64,000 nucleotides of DNA, taken from Penelope pileata. Taxonomy: Eukaryota > Chordata > Aves > Galliformes > Cracidae. The stretch covers positions 481,538-545,537 of the forward strand of contig WBMW01005750.1 in the NCBI GenBank assembly GCA_013396635.1, read 5' to 3'. A program made the position numbers and the translations under genes. The notes beneath the pieces were generated by a model. It did no database searches and was not told the origin of the DNA. It was given only the letters and a program-made list of their open reading frames with translations. Shown in pieces: positions 39,001 through 51,400 of the stretch. Position 1 is the stretch's first letter. Each line of letters opens with the position of its first letter.

Positions 39001-40941
39001 AATATTTGGTCTTTGATGCCCTGTCATAATTTTATTTTATAGCCAGTTTTAATAAAAATAAGAGTTGCCCCAGAGTTGTACTTTAGTACAGAATTTACAT
39101 AAAGTTTAAGGACCAAGACATTTCCATTAAAAAAAACAGTTCTTTTGTTTACCTACAATTTGACCACAGTGAAAATCTTAAGTACTTATTCAGATTGACC
39201 AATTATTTAAAAAATATTATTCATTCCATCAGAAATGTTACTCACTAAAAGCACTAAAAGCAGTAATTACTCATTAAAATCAGGTTCCAAGCAACAATGA
39301 AAAGGAAGCTTTTAAAACCAAGTTTTAGCACTGATGAGATGCATAGAAGCTGAAATAAAAGCTGAAACTTCTCTATAGTGCCACATGATGTATTGAGAGT
39401 AAGACAGACTCAGCACCACCGCTGAAAATTTACTTGCAACACCCACAGAAACATAAGGGATCTTTGAGATAAAGCTGGAAATGCTATTTTAAGAAACATT
39501 AGGACAACTAGGGAGCTACAATGTCACAACAAGTCATCTAAGATTTTATGAACAGTTGTATCTAATTAGGTCACTGAAGTTACAAACTTGCACAAGTATG
39601 ATACAGGTTTGGAATTTGTTGAACTAATTTAATTTAATAAGGCAACAAAATGAAGTACTACAGCAAAAGCTTAAAAAAAAAAAAGCACCCTTCAGGCAAC
39701 TGAAAATATGATTACAATACGGTGAAACTGCTACAAGCTACAGACTGAAGAGATATAGTCTATCAGTACAGAGAGATCAAGAAAATCCTAAATCAATGAG
39801 ACTTTCCTCTTCATGAGAAAGCCTTGATCACCACAGAGAACATTTTTTCCCCTATGGAGGAGTCTGAAAGAGTTGGCCTTGTTCCTAAACCCAGGAAACA
39901 GCATCCTTCAGTAGAACAATGGACAAACCAACTCTTAATGTGATTCAGCTTTAGAAGCAGTAACAATGCAGAAGGTATAAATTTACAGCATACTTACAAA
40001 CACCACTCCCATCAGTATCTTAATAGTGGTCATCACAAGACTAGTAGAACCAGAATCCCATTAAACTGAAAGAAGCAAAGCCGTTATCATGAATCTCAAT
40101 AAGGAGTTGTGTTTCAGAATCAAACACCCCAGGCTTTGAACTGAAACTGCCCGTATGCGTTGTTTCCTAGGACATAGTCCAATAACCATTTACGCAGCTT
40201 CTATTGGAAGCAAGTAGTAGTTGTAATAATATAACAACTGACACTGAACTTACTACCTCTGGAGGAACACTTAGCTTTATTCTGTATAGCTGCATTTTTT
40301 CTCTCATTTATTTTCCTAAAATTTAGAAGAAACATTTTAAATTACTATCCAGAAAACTTCTGCACTAGTGAATGCACTCTGAAGACTGCACATCTACCTG
40401 CATGTGTGTATTGGACTCCACACTAGTTGCATGAGAGGAAACAACTTCATGAAAGCAAACAGACACCTTTCCACAGATACTTATCAAAATGTGCAATTTA
40501 AATAGTAAATATGGACTGTGCCATAAAGAAAAGCAACTTATTCAGAGCACTCTCCCATGAGTTAGAGAAACAACTAGAAGCTCCCCACTTGGATCCTACT
40601 GATTTGGAGCTTCACTGGGTCTCAATCCTCTGACAACCCACCCTTTTCTCAAGCACAAGTCCTATCTCAGAGGATCTGGAAAGTTCTCCAGAGACAATAT
40701 ATCAAAATAAATGCAATCCCTCAATAAAGTTTCCCTCTCTGGGACAAAGGCTCTAACACCAATTTTGTTAGACACTTTTTCCCACATTAATGTAATTTTA
40801 TTGTAATCACGCAGGGAAAACATTCCACCTGCACAGAAGCTGAGCAGCAGAAACCCCAATCACATGGAAATCACCAGGCTAAAATCCAAAGCCTCCACAG
40901 TGACTCCCTCTTGCTATCAACATGCAACTTAAGTGCTACAT
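36029..40941. other. Non-coding DNA
   Basis: No gene recognised. A short (GTT)n stretch near 36430 and the T-rich tract at 38161 are the only simple-sequence features. Confidence 0.6.
38161..38221. repeat. T-rich low-complexity tract
   Basis: Sixty-one bases of T runs interrupted by G (units such as ttgttg and ttgtttg). Simple low-complexity DNA with no other signal. Confidence 0.9.
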
Positions 40942-41272
40942 CAGGCATGTCCAACCCACAGGCCACATACAGCCCAGCACAGCTCCTACCGCAGCCCACC
41001 CCCTGCTGCCCCAGGCCATCGTGGCAGCCGTGGCCTGGCCCCACACGCACCGCCTGGCAACCAGCACCATCTGAGCAGAGGCCAGGATCCACGGAGGGCA
41101 CAGTGCAGCGCTAACTCAAGTTATGACAAATAATTTTATGTATTTTGATACACTGGCTAAACACAGTCCTTTGAACAGTGGAAAAATATGCACCCTTGCT
41201 TTCTGTTTTGATAAAGGAATTTGAGACTAGGTTTCAAGATTACCAAAAATATCATCTTTTTTTAGTATATTT

Positions 41273-41515
41273 GTGACTCCATTTTCAGTCAAAGGAAACA
41301 CATTACCTGCAAATTTTCAAATGTATGTATATGTATATATATGTACATATATGTATGAACGTATAGAGTTGCAAATAGATACTCAACTCAAAGAAAAATT
41401 TGATCATGTCACTCCCCTAGACTTTTGTAAGACTCGTCTTACCAAAGAAGTATCCCTTGTGTCACAATCACACCTTATTAACATCATTGCTTTTTGGCAG
41501 TATGTACATTTGTGA
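41273..41515 (+). pseudogene. hAT transposase C-terminal remnant with in-frame microsatellite
   Basis: An 80-codon open segment of the transposon above. It keeps the dimerisation-region flow PFSVKGNTLPANFQM, then RIELQIDTQLKEKFDHV, then LDFCKTRLTKEV. Between them lies a translated ATGTATAT-type microsatellite (about 41321-41364) that adds roughly a dozen residues rich in Y, V, I and M without breaking the frame. A stop follows at 41513, and the hATC motif continues in another frame. It has no promoter or complete domain and is not a functional gene. Confidence 0.8.
41321..41364. repeat. ATGTATAT-type microsatellite inside hAT remnant
   Basis: Imperfect alternating purine-pyrimidine array (atgtatgtatatgtatatat and similar) lying inside the transposase remnant, between the residues FQM and RIELQ. 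Confidence 0.9.
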
Positions 41516-41782
41516 TCAACTGTTTTCAAGGATGAAACATAGGAAGAATAAAATTTCACCAAAAGTATCTGACAAACACCTTGAGAACTCATTAATTGCA
41601 ACCACTGGCATCAAAACAGAATGATGCATTAGTTTCACAAGAACAAGGTCAAACATCCTACTTGTTTTATGGTTTTGTCACTCTTTTTAAATAAAGTTTT
41701 ATTAAAAATATTAAAAAAATAAGTTTTCCCACAACAGCATATAACTAACAAAAGTCCCAGAACTCTGGCGACTACGCCATTG

Positions 41783-41818
41783 GTTTCATCTGAAGCTAGA
41801 GTTTCATCTGAAGCTGCA
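41783..41818. repeat. 18-bp tandem duplication in hAT element
   Basis: Two adjacent copies of gtttcatctgaagct plus three variable bases, inside the 3' non-coding part of the hAT fossil. Confidence 0.9.
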
Positions 41819-44325
41819 CATCATTTTCTACTTCCTCAGCTCCTTCCTTATGCTGCTGCTTCCCCAACTGCTTTCTGATCTCTCTCTCCCTCTCTCTCTC
41901 CCAGACTGCTTTCTGCTTTGCCTGGCTGGCCCTTATCTGAGCCTGGAGCAACCCCTCCCCAGGTCCACCCCTTCCAGTCATAGGCACAAGGGATCTACCA
42001 GTATTCCCCAGGCCAGCCATTCCCCTCCACCATGTGCTCTCTCATCAGTTCATGCTGTGATCAACTGTTTCCCTACATATACATTAACTATATTATATTT
42101 TATATGTGGACCAAGACGATTCCTCTTCACTCAACACAGCCCAGGCAGGCCAAAAGGCTGGACACCCATGTACTATATATGATCATATATCATACATTGC
42201 ATGTCTGAGTGTCTTCAAGTAGCCAATAATCAATCTTAACCATTATCATCTTTATGATAATGACTAATGATGATAAATGTAATGGTGGGGTGCCTATTAT
42301 GAGCCTTCTCCACCCAGAGTGACCTGTAGATCTGAACTTTTTTAAAGGTTGCCTCATAAGAGAAAAGTTAAGCATGACCAAACACATCAGGGTCAAGAGT
42401 CAATGTTCCAGAATGATCCTTCATATGAAAATAACAGAGTGACATTCAGAGTTTTTACTGATTTCTCTGCTATCACACCTTTGCATTAATCACTCTTTCC
42501 AGCAACTTGTTTGGAGCCTACAATGTAAAAGCACTCAGAACATTGTTCAAATATCTAGGAAATTATTATGGTTCACTACCGAGATTTACCTTTCAAATTC
42601 ACTTAGACATACAAGACTAAAACTTAATCACCGTTTACTTCTCATATGGAAATATCTTTCCCTGAATGACAGCCTTTTCCTCAGAGACCACTACATTTCT
42701 GTGATTATAGCACTCAGCTACTTGCAGGAAGATGTGAGCAAAAAGAAGAGGTGAGAGGGAATTTTTGTACAAAAATCGTTGTTAAACGATACACAAGACT
42801 ATCAATACTGGGTGTCAGTGGATTCACCTCAATGACTTCTTGAACTCATAACTATACAAAATAGCTTCTGTTCCTATCTAGCACAGTCCCTCATAAAGCA
42901 TAGTTTGGTCAAACCTTCAGTGTTTTGTCTGTCACAAGTTACTACGTTTTTTTACAGCCAGAAAAAGATGTGCATTATCATACAGGATACTCTTCTAGAG
43001 TTTATATAGTGTCATATCAAATGTAGACTCAAGTAGTTAGTAACCAGGCTACACAAACATGCCTAAATAAACTTAATAAATGACTTACTCTGTGGGACCT
43101 GAGTGGCAAGCCTAGCCAAGCAGATTCCTGTTAGATTAGGAAGGTTTGCTATATGGCAGTCTAGCCTTTCATTTTGATGCACCTGTTAACAATACAAGGC
43201 AATCACAATTTATTATAAACCTGGCTTCTAACATACAGGCTGTGCCAGAAAGAACTGCATGGTTCTGAGGTAATCCTACTACCAATTCTTTGACCCATCC
43301 CATTGCTGGAGATTACACTCCATGGTAGACCTAACTGAACTGCACATGTGCCCATCTCTTGGCAACCCAATTCACAGTCTGACTTCTGTATCTTAAACTA
43401 GGGCTTTGGAGCAGCTGGTGTTTGGTACAGGTTCGCTGCTGCTGCTACAGGAGCCAGAACAGTTTAATCATGGGTAGACTTCCAAAACAGTTCAGGTATT
43501 TTCTCAACTTTGAGTCAGTAAAGTCCTGTTTTCCCAAGGAAATCAACTCCTAAAAATAAATAAATACACACAACCATATTTTATCCAATTTATTCAGGAA
43601 ACCGAAAGGGGATCAATGTAGATACTGCTCATAATACTATAACATTCATGGAACCTCACTGGTAATTCTAAATGCTTGCAGGCAAAGCAAGATTTCACTG
43701 CAGACACTCTAGGGCACAACTTTATCACTGAACCAACTTAGTAGTTCACAGTCTCCCCAAACAAATTCTCATAGCAGAAATAGTCTGCTACCAGAATGAA
43801 CTCAAAACTTGAATAATTGGAGTATTAAAGCAGTAAGTTAATAATAAAGGAGGACAAAATACTAAGGAACCAGTTGTGAAATGCATTGCTTATAGGGAAG
43901 ATGTTTGTGAACAAAAGTTAAACACTAGACCATTTCAGTAGCAGTGTCCTACAAGCAGGAACTTAAACTCAGGTTTAAGATTAAACAATATGAAGTACAC
44001 AACAGTGATCTTACTTCATACTTAAATGTTTCATGAAGTTTGGCAAAATCCTTGGGGTTTCAGGAAGTCTCTATTAAAAATAAAAGAACATTAGTTAAGA
44101 AAAAAAAAACCTTCTTCAGATACTTTTAGTGGAGTATCACACATCTGGCTTTAAAGCAAAAATCCAGAAGACACTATTTTACTGAAAAAAAGCTCAAATT
44201 TAAGCAAATCCAAGCCAATCCACTTTTCCTGACCGCATAAAACATATGCAAAAGCATAAAATACTCTAATGGAAAACAAACATGCTTAAATAGGTACATT
44301 TAAATAAACACAGCTGTATTTAATC

Positions 44326-44330
<5 letters not shown>

Positions 44331-44376
<46 letters not shown>
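44331..44376. repeat. Poly(T) tract, 46 T
   Basis: The longest homopolymer in the window, between ctgccc and ggtaag. Read on the minus strand it is poly(A) without an AATAAA in the preceding 30 bases. Length is likely unreliable in the assembly. Confidence 0.95.
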
Positions 44377-44377
<1 letters not shown>

Positions 44378-46910
44378 GTAAGTATTTAAATGCAAAGAAA
44401 AAAAAAATCTGTCTTTATGGAGGTGGGTGTTGCTCCTATCAGGTATCAAAGAAATGCTGGCCTTTTTTAAGAGGCAAGAGTGAGATTACAAAGCCAGATT
44501 GGCAGATACAGCTCATGCAAGCTGTTCAACTAGAACAAACCAAAGGTGGTGTTTGTTTGTTGGCAACCGTAGCGGTGCTGTAGATTCGTCTGAAAAGAGG
44601 GGAGCCCTGTGAAATAGGGTAATGCAACCCTATCTGTGGTGAGCATGTTTTTCTATTCTCTTTGCAGTTCCTTTTGCAACAGACTCAGGTGAAGACCTGG
44701 TTCTAAGGGAAAAGGCACTGTGGGACCTACCATAAAAGCTGCTTTTGCAGAAGTATGATTAAGAAATGCATTCCACTTTTGAAAGTTAGTTATCAGAAGA
44801 GAGCGTATTCCTAATTTGGCAAGCTTTTTGCCACTTAAAGGTGTTTTAAGATGAATGCTAGTGTTTTCATAACTGCTGAATCATTAGAAAGATGGTATTT
44901 TGTGTTTGCAGGAACTTAGCTCGGCACTGCTCTCATTTGTTTCCTTATAGCTAACCACAGAGTGGTACAAAATCTCTGAAGAATGTTCTCTTCTATTGTA
45001 TCTTGGGAAAATAAATCACCACAAATGAGAACTAACCCAATGAACACTTACTCTTCTCTTATACTAAACCCTCATATATATTCAAATGCGAGTAAGATCA
45101 CCTCTAGGCTTTGGAAAGGTACAAATCCGTGTGGCTGTCAGATTGACCTCACCAGCCTCAGCGCTACAGTTATTGTAAGTTCTGCTGACATGACAACTGG
45201 ACCTAGAGCTGCAGGCAGCCTTTCACTGGGCTACGATGCAGCTGAATGAGGATTTACTGTTCCAAAAAGCCACACAATGCAGCACTGGAGGGATGCACTC
45301 TAAACACGCTGTTTGCTCCTGAACTTGTGGATTTCTGTGCTGGCTTAACTGTTGTATACCAAACAAATGTTACAGCTCTGACAGAACTAATGATCTTCTA
45401 AAATGGTAACTAAGGGCACCAGCTTCCTTAATATAATTAATCTGATGTGCTATTTGTAGAGGTGAGAAAAAAATTAAGTGTGTATTTCTTTCCTAAATGT
45501 TAAGCAGAGAACTGAAAGTTCCATCAAAGCAAATATTTCATTTTTATTAACCATAATAAAAGAGTGGAAAAAGAAGTTACATAAAACTTGCCAGAACACA
45601 GTTATTGAACACTGCAGTTTCTAATCTGGGCAATAAATGTAGGTCAAGGGAACTGGAAAATCTAATTACTCTGTAAATTTTTAAGCCTGTTTCTTTCTTC
45701 TCAAGGAAAAGAAAATTGTTCCTTTGCATTCAAGCAGACTTCATGTGTAACTACAGCTAGCTGGAGAGTTATTTTTATCTGAACATAAAGGTTTTTGAAC
45801 TTCCTTTAACAGGTTCTTTGCATGGTTTTCTCAGCTTTGGCTCACACTTGTACTCAAGGTGCCATCATACAACCACCACTGCTGTTCTGTAAATTCCAGA
45901 TACACTTCTTTTTAATATGAAAAGCCATCTCTGAATAAAACTGACCTTTGGCACCCCACTGTAGCAGTTCCTTTAGGTAACATCCCATACAACTGTAACT
46001 TGATGCCCAGTGTTCATACACCACATCAACACAGCACGAGGCAACGCATCGTTACAGAACTCCTGCTACTATGAATACATGACAGTGTTGTAAACGTTAA
46101 TTATTTACTGATGGTTTAGCTGTTTCACAAACAGTTGTTGCAGACTTCTGTGCCTAAACAGACAACAGAACTTATGACTTACAAGAGGACCAATACTTTA
46201 AAAAATATGCAAAACCTTGAGGCTTCAAGCTGTCTGAAGATTCCAAAATTAAGGTCCATTGACGAATCACAGACCCAAAGAAAAAGACACCATTTCAGGC
46301 ATATAATTCCTAGCCCACTGAATCTTTCTAAAAATACGAAGGAAAAAAAAGGCACCTCTGAAAGCAATCCTCACCAAACACCAAAACATCCCACAACTTC
46401 ACTACTTAGATTCATCCATCGTTATTTTCTTTGCCTAAGTTTATGAAGGACTGTGGGGGTATTGTGCTGTTTGTTTTTATGTTATGCAAAATAAAACCCT
46501 ATCTACATAGGCAGAAGTTGGGGCTCTCTCTGTGTTTCTAGAAGCCCCAAGAAAACGTCGGATCATCGGAGCCGTTGCTGTGCCTGATGATAGTGGTGAT
46601 GGTGGTGGTAACTGCAGCCAGCCCATGTCTCCCAGCGACCAGCCCGTCGCGCAGAGCTCTCCTCCAGCTCTTACCTCGGCAGTACGTGAGGAAGAACCAC
46701 TCAGTTTCACAACAGAGAGAGATCCATAGGTTGTGTTCTGATTTGGCAGTCAAATGTTTTGTTTGCTTTTTGGGGGTGGGAGGGGTGAGTTGTACAGAAG
46801 CGGAAAACCTGGCCCAAGCTCGCCTGATCTTTGGACGCTGCTCTTGTTAGGTATAAATCTACTTTTGAACTTCCTCCAGCTGCACAGGGAGGTGAAGCCT
46901 CCCAGATTTA

Positions 46911-46953
46911 AGAAAAAAAAAAAAAGAAAGAAAGAAAAAAAAAAAAGAGAAAG
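46911..46953. repeat. A-rich (AAAG-like) low-complexity tract
   Basis: A runs broken by single G bases in an AAAG-like pattern, about 0.9 kb left of the CpG island. Confidence 0.9.
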
Positions 46954-47779
46954 GTAATTTAAGGTCTTTACTACGGCTCTTCTTAAAATGTATTTGCTGG
47001 AAGAAGTAAACCAAAATGGCAGCTCAAGGAACGCCCCCAAGTGAAATGAATTCTGTGGCAATGGCCTTCTACAGAAAGCAGAGCGATGGTGAGATTTGTG
47101 AACGATATGTGCTACGTGAATGCACATCTGTGTCATTTGTATGGGTGTAGGTGGCAAGGGGACACCTAAACAACAGCAGTACAAAGACTACCTGCAGTGT
47201 TAGTTTAATGGCACGTACCGCACTGTTTTCCGCATCACGGACAGGTTCGCGAATACAAGCACCGAATACATGTACACTTTTTATCTCTTTCTCACTATCC
47301 TCAGAGGTTTCAGTTTCAACTTTTAACCTTTGATCTAACAATTCTGGATGTTAACAGGGTATTGGGCCTTCCCTTGCAAAAAATGTATATTTGTATTCAC
47401 ACAGCACTGAGATGGGGACCTGCACGGAACGAGGAGATGCCCCACCTGCCAGGCCAGTCGTGAGGTGCCTTCAGAATGGAACATATTTACACAAGCAAAA
47501 TAATCTGTGAAAGCAAAATGAAATTGGAGTTTGTTAAGCTCTGGGTGCCTGACTGTGCAGCCTATAACTTTAATGTAGTCACTTGCTACACTTGTGTTTT
47601 CCCACCTGCATCTTCCACGGTTTTCAGGTGTGACACTGCACGGTGAAAGCAGGTGTGAGGGCTTCCACAGTACTACATGGCGAGGGAGGTGTGCGGGCAG
47701 CAGATCTCTCTCTGCCCTGCCAGCAGCACCGGGAAGGCCTTTTGTCTGCCTCAGCTCAGGATAATCTTCACACAGACCC

Positions 47780-48470
47780 AGTGCAGGCTGCCTGCCGTCC
47801 CAGCCCGAGGCACACCCACGGGGACACCCACCCCGAGCCTCCCTCCACCAGCGCGACATAAGCTGAGCCCGACAGAGCCGCGCACCCCCCCGCAGCCGTG
47901 AGGGGCGGCCCCGGCCACGGCCCCGCCCCGCGCGCTCCCCGAGGTGACTAAGCAGCGCCGCGCCGCCCCGGGCTCCCTCCCGCCGCCCGTGCCCCACCCC
48001 TCCCGCCTGGCGCCTGCNNNNNNNNNNNNNNNNNNNNNNNNNNNNNNNNNNNNNNNNNNNNNNNNNNNNNNNNNNNNNNNNNNNNNNNNNNNNNNNNNNN
48101 NNNNNNNNNNNNNNNNNNNNNNNNNNNNNNNNNNNNNNNNNNNNNNNNNNNNNNNNNNNNNNNNNNNNNNNNNNNNNNNNNNNNNNNNNNNNNNNNNNNN
48201 NNNNNNNNNNNNNNNNNNNNNNNNNNNNNNNNNNNNNNNNNNNNNNNNNNNNNNNNNNNNNNNNNNNNNNNNNNNNNNNNNNNNNNNNNNNNNNNNNNNN
48301 NNNNNNNNNNNNNNGGCGCGGTGTGTCCCTTCGCGGGCGGCTTCGGGGTGGGAGTTTCGGTGTCTTTTGGCTGCTGGGTAGCGCTGAGCCGAGGTCTTGT
48401 GGTGCGGTGGAATCGGGAGGTGGCAGCGAGGCTGTCCTATGCTGGCAGCCAAGGTCAGTGGCACCGCCGT
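47780..48470 (+). promoter_or_regulatory. CpG island, probable NUDT4 promoter (contains assembly gap)
   Basis: GC and CpG content rise abruptly from the AT-rich surroundings. The visible left flank (about 47860-48017) is dense in CpG and has Sp1-type GC boxes, for example ggggcggcc at 47902-47910 and ccccgcccc at 47921-47929. The visible right flank (48315 to about 48430) stays CpG-rich before falling back. No TATA box is obvious, as is usual for housekeeping CpG-island promoters. The island is 12.4 kb upstream of the NUDT4 exon on the same strand and is the only CpG island in the window, so assigning it to NUDT4 is an inference from position. It could also drive a divergent transcript to the left, since composition skews change sign here. 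Confidence 0.75.
48018..48314. other. Assembly gap of 297 N inside the CpG island
   Basis: An uninterrupted run of N lies in the most GC-rich part of the window, a common dropout in bird assemblies. The N-terminal coding part of NUDT4 (about 33 codons, by comparison with the known family protein) and its donor are not visible on either side, so exon 1 probably falls here. The true gap length may differ from 297. Confidence 0.95.
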
Positions 48471-51400
48471 TCTCTGGGAACTTCACCGATGGATGTGTTG
48501 CACAGCACGCCCATGCACTGTCTGGAAGCACACCTCCTCCTGGTCTTCCTTTTTCATAGTTACAGCTGCAAAGGCTAGGGCATGGCTTCTCCCCATGGCC
48601 CGCAGGCAGAGGCAGTGCCCTGCCAGCTGACAGCCGGGCACGCTTCAAGCTCCCAAACGGCCCTGAGACATAGCAGCGGGGAGAGGCCTCCGCCCCAGGT
48701 ATGGACTGTGGCCTCAGGAGCAGATCCGAGTGGTGCTGTGCTGCGTTGTTCCACATGCGCCATAAACACAGCCTTGGGATTGCACTGGCTGGCCTTGGCT
48801 GGATGCCTTGAAGGAGAGCCGTGCCCAGCAGAAGTGCCACTGGCCTTTGCTGTCTGCCTGGGCTCCTGCAGCACCTCTGCTACTCAGGGTGCTCTGTTCT
48901 GTGCTCATCTGTGGGTGCTGCCCCAGCTCAGACTCGTTCGGAGATCAAATGCTGTTTGTGTAGCACCTGAGCGACTGTGGCAGCTTTCTTGCTGTAGCTG
49001 TAGTCAGAAATTGATGGCGGGGGTAATCTTTGTCTGCCATTTCCATTCTTCCTCCCACCGCTGCTTATGTCCTGCACGAATCCTCCCTTTGAACTGAGCC
49101 TGGCCCCTGGCCATTTGGAGCCATTGGAGCATTGCCCACACATCCGGCTGATGGCTGTGCTATGTGAGAAGGCCAGCACCCAGTCTCAGCGTTGGGGTGC
49201 TGCTGATGGGACACAGCTGGTGTGGGACTGGGACGGGTGCTGCCTGAGGAGACAAGCTTCACCATGGGATGAATGGGATGACAGGGGTTCAGGGTGTAAC
49301 TCAACCATGTGGAAACAGTGTTGTCTTCTGATGTGTTACTTCCAGAAAAGTAGTGGTTGTGTCTTAAACTTGTTCAGGTCCTCCCCAAATGTCAGCTCTA
49401 CCTGTGTCTCACTGCAGAACCTGTTTCTTAGTTTGTTGCTGACTGCTGTTTGTGATTGACTGATATCACCAGCCATGTTCCCTGGATGGCTGGGTGAGGC
49501 TTGCTCATGATGTTCTTGAACAGTTGTCTTAATACACTCCTGTATAGGTCTACTTCAAACTCCATATCAATGTCTTCAGTGTTTCCCTTCCAGTTCCCCA
49601 GAGACGGTCCCATCAGTTGTCAGCTGAGCTGCCTCTTCAGGGTCTGAGTGCAGGGCAGCTTCTGCTCCAAAGGAGCCCCGAAGGCAGGAGTGCATGGGTT
49701 ACAGGGAGAGGAGGGAGGGGGAACAGCAGACTCCTATGTGAGTTAGTAGGGAAATAAAGGTTTTAATAGTTCAACCCACAAGGTTACTACCCCATAGGCA
49801 ATGTGTTGCCTTGTGCTGGAGATGAGACAACAGAGCAGGCAAATGGAAGAAATGTTTGTCAGTGTACTCAATTGCAGGAGCCTTAGAGCAAGGAAGCAAA
49901 ACCTCAAGTGCTTTTTTGTGGATACATTGTCTGTAAGACTCCCTTCATGAGTAGCATTCTACCTTTAAGCTGGGTAGCTCCTATCTGGAGGAATGAATAT
50001 CTGCAGCAGTCTTCTGATACAAACCTTAGAACTAGCCTGACTTGGTAAACGGCTGGTTTGGATCTGGTTGTGCCTGTGCTTTATCTACTTCTATTCCTCC
50101 TTTTTTGGTACTGAGACTTGGCATATCTGTGGACAGCAGTCATTCCCTACAATTGTTTTGATGGACTTTGAAATCTTACAGCTGCCTCTTCTAATATCCT
50201 TCTTCCATGTCTCTGTCTTTCATCTCCCTTAGTTTGTTGCTCTTATTTCTTGAATATGGGCAGCAGTTCCAGTGGTTTTGAATGTAGTCCCACTGTGTTG
50301 TGTAGAAGCTTACTAATACTTTTCTCTCCATACCAGGGAAAAAATATTGTGATAGGTCATCTTTATCGTGACTGCAAAGCTGTTGTGCAGTCATCTTGTG
50401 ATTAGTGGTGATACCAAATTCTCAAGTTGTTTCCACCTCATGATGTTTCCACTTGTAGCAAGAGTTCTTGGTGCCCTTTGCATCCAATTGGCAACCCGTT
50501 TTTCCTAACCAATTGTCATTTTAATTCTGCAACTCCAGGGTATCAGCAGGGGGCCTTGTGCTGATTTATGGGCACTGCCTCTCAATTTGGAGACTTAAAA
50601 ATTTCAGTAATAGCTTTTTGTGATCATCCCCAATGAAAACATTTAATATATGAGACATCTAATATATGTCATTAATCTTGCAGCAAGATCTGCTTATTAT
50701 GGTTTTTTGGTCTGTTCCCTATCCCTTTTCTCTTTCTTGTGCTACCTTCGTGGTCTTACTGAAGCCCAGGAAGGCTGTGGTAACAAAGAATGGTAAACCC
50801 ATGTTGTATTTCCCTTTACTCTGTCTTGATTTCTTAATTCACAACATAGGTGGGCTCTAGTGTACCTCTGAGGCCAGATTCAGTCTGGTGGTCCCTGCAG
50901 ACAGCTGGAAGCAGCTGCAGAGCTCCTGCTCTCCTGCTGTGATGCTGTCCATTAGACTTGCCAACAGTCCTTGCTACCAGTTCTCTTCAATGTTAGGGGG
51001 TAGAAACAGGGCTTGCCACGGTCCTATAACCTATCAAATGCTTCTGCTTTGTCTTGAGAGCTGGTATTGCAGCATGAAGCATCTGCTTGCGAGACAGCTG
51101 ATCTGTGTCCAAATGGCCACACCACTGCAAAAATCATCCGTTCTTACATCATCTTCCAGAGGACCCAGTGTATGTTTACTGATATAGCCAGATCATCTTA
51201 AATTTTTGTGAACTTCATGCTGTGATACTGCATGAATTTTTTTTTAAAAAAAAAATCCTTGGAAGCCTAAATAGCCACGTAGTGTGGCCAGTTACTTTCA
51301 AGATTTTGCAGGGTTTGAAAAGAACATCTCTTAGACTGCTGTCTTTAAAGTGATGCTTGTTTTGGTCTCTTTCAATGTTGTCATTTGGGCTGAGAGAGCA

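Larger units (their letters stand above)
40942..42170 (+). mobile_element. Decayed hAT (Charlie-type) DNA transposon
   Basis: The terminal sequences match as inverted repeats with hAT character: the left end begins caggcatgtccaaccca, the reverse complement of the right end begins catgggtgtccagcctt. The flanking 8 bases, tgctacat (40934-40941) and tactatat (42171-42178), agree at 6 of 8 positions, as expected for an old 8-bp target duplication. Inside, on the + strand, are remnants of the C-terminal half of a Charlie-like transposase: EFETRFQDYQKY near 41217, TPFSVKGNTLPANFQM (41276), RIELQIDTQLKEKFDHV (41365), then after stops and a frame change KISPKVSDKHLENSLIATT (about 41550-41610) and NDALVSQEQGQTS (41621). 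The N-terminal DNA-binding half is gone, so this is an internally deleted, non-coding fossil of about 1.2 kb. Confidence 0.85.
42171..47779. other. Non-coding DNA left of the CpG island
   Basis: No gene recognised. It contains the 46-T tract and the A-rich tract. If a divergent transcript starts at the CpG island, its first intron would lie here, but no exon can be named. Confidence 0.55.

Noticed and set aside
41796..42020. Minus-strand charged frame with an EREREREI run
   Set aside because: The run is a translated CT-rich simple repeat inside the hAT fossil.
47014..47151. Small frame of 45 codons starting ATG GCA GCT CAA just left of the CpG island
   Set aside because: Short, outside the CpG island, no recognised protein, and no donor or continuation found.
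47335..48840. Minus-strand open frame of 501 codons
   Set aside because: It stays open only because it runs through the 297-N gap, and both sides are GC-rich sequence without domains.
48582..49097. Plus-strand open frame of 171 codons after the CpG island
   Set aside because: GC-rich DNA has few stop codons. The peptide is low in recognisable motifs and the same stretch is open in other frames.
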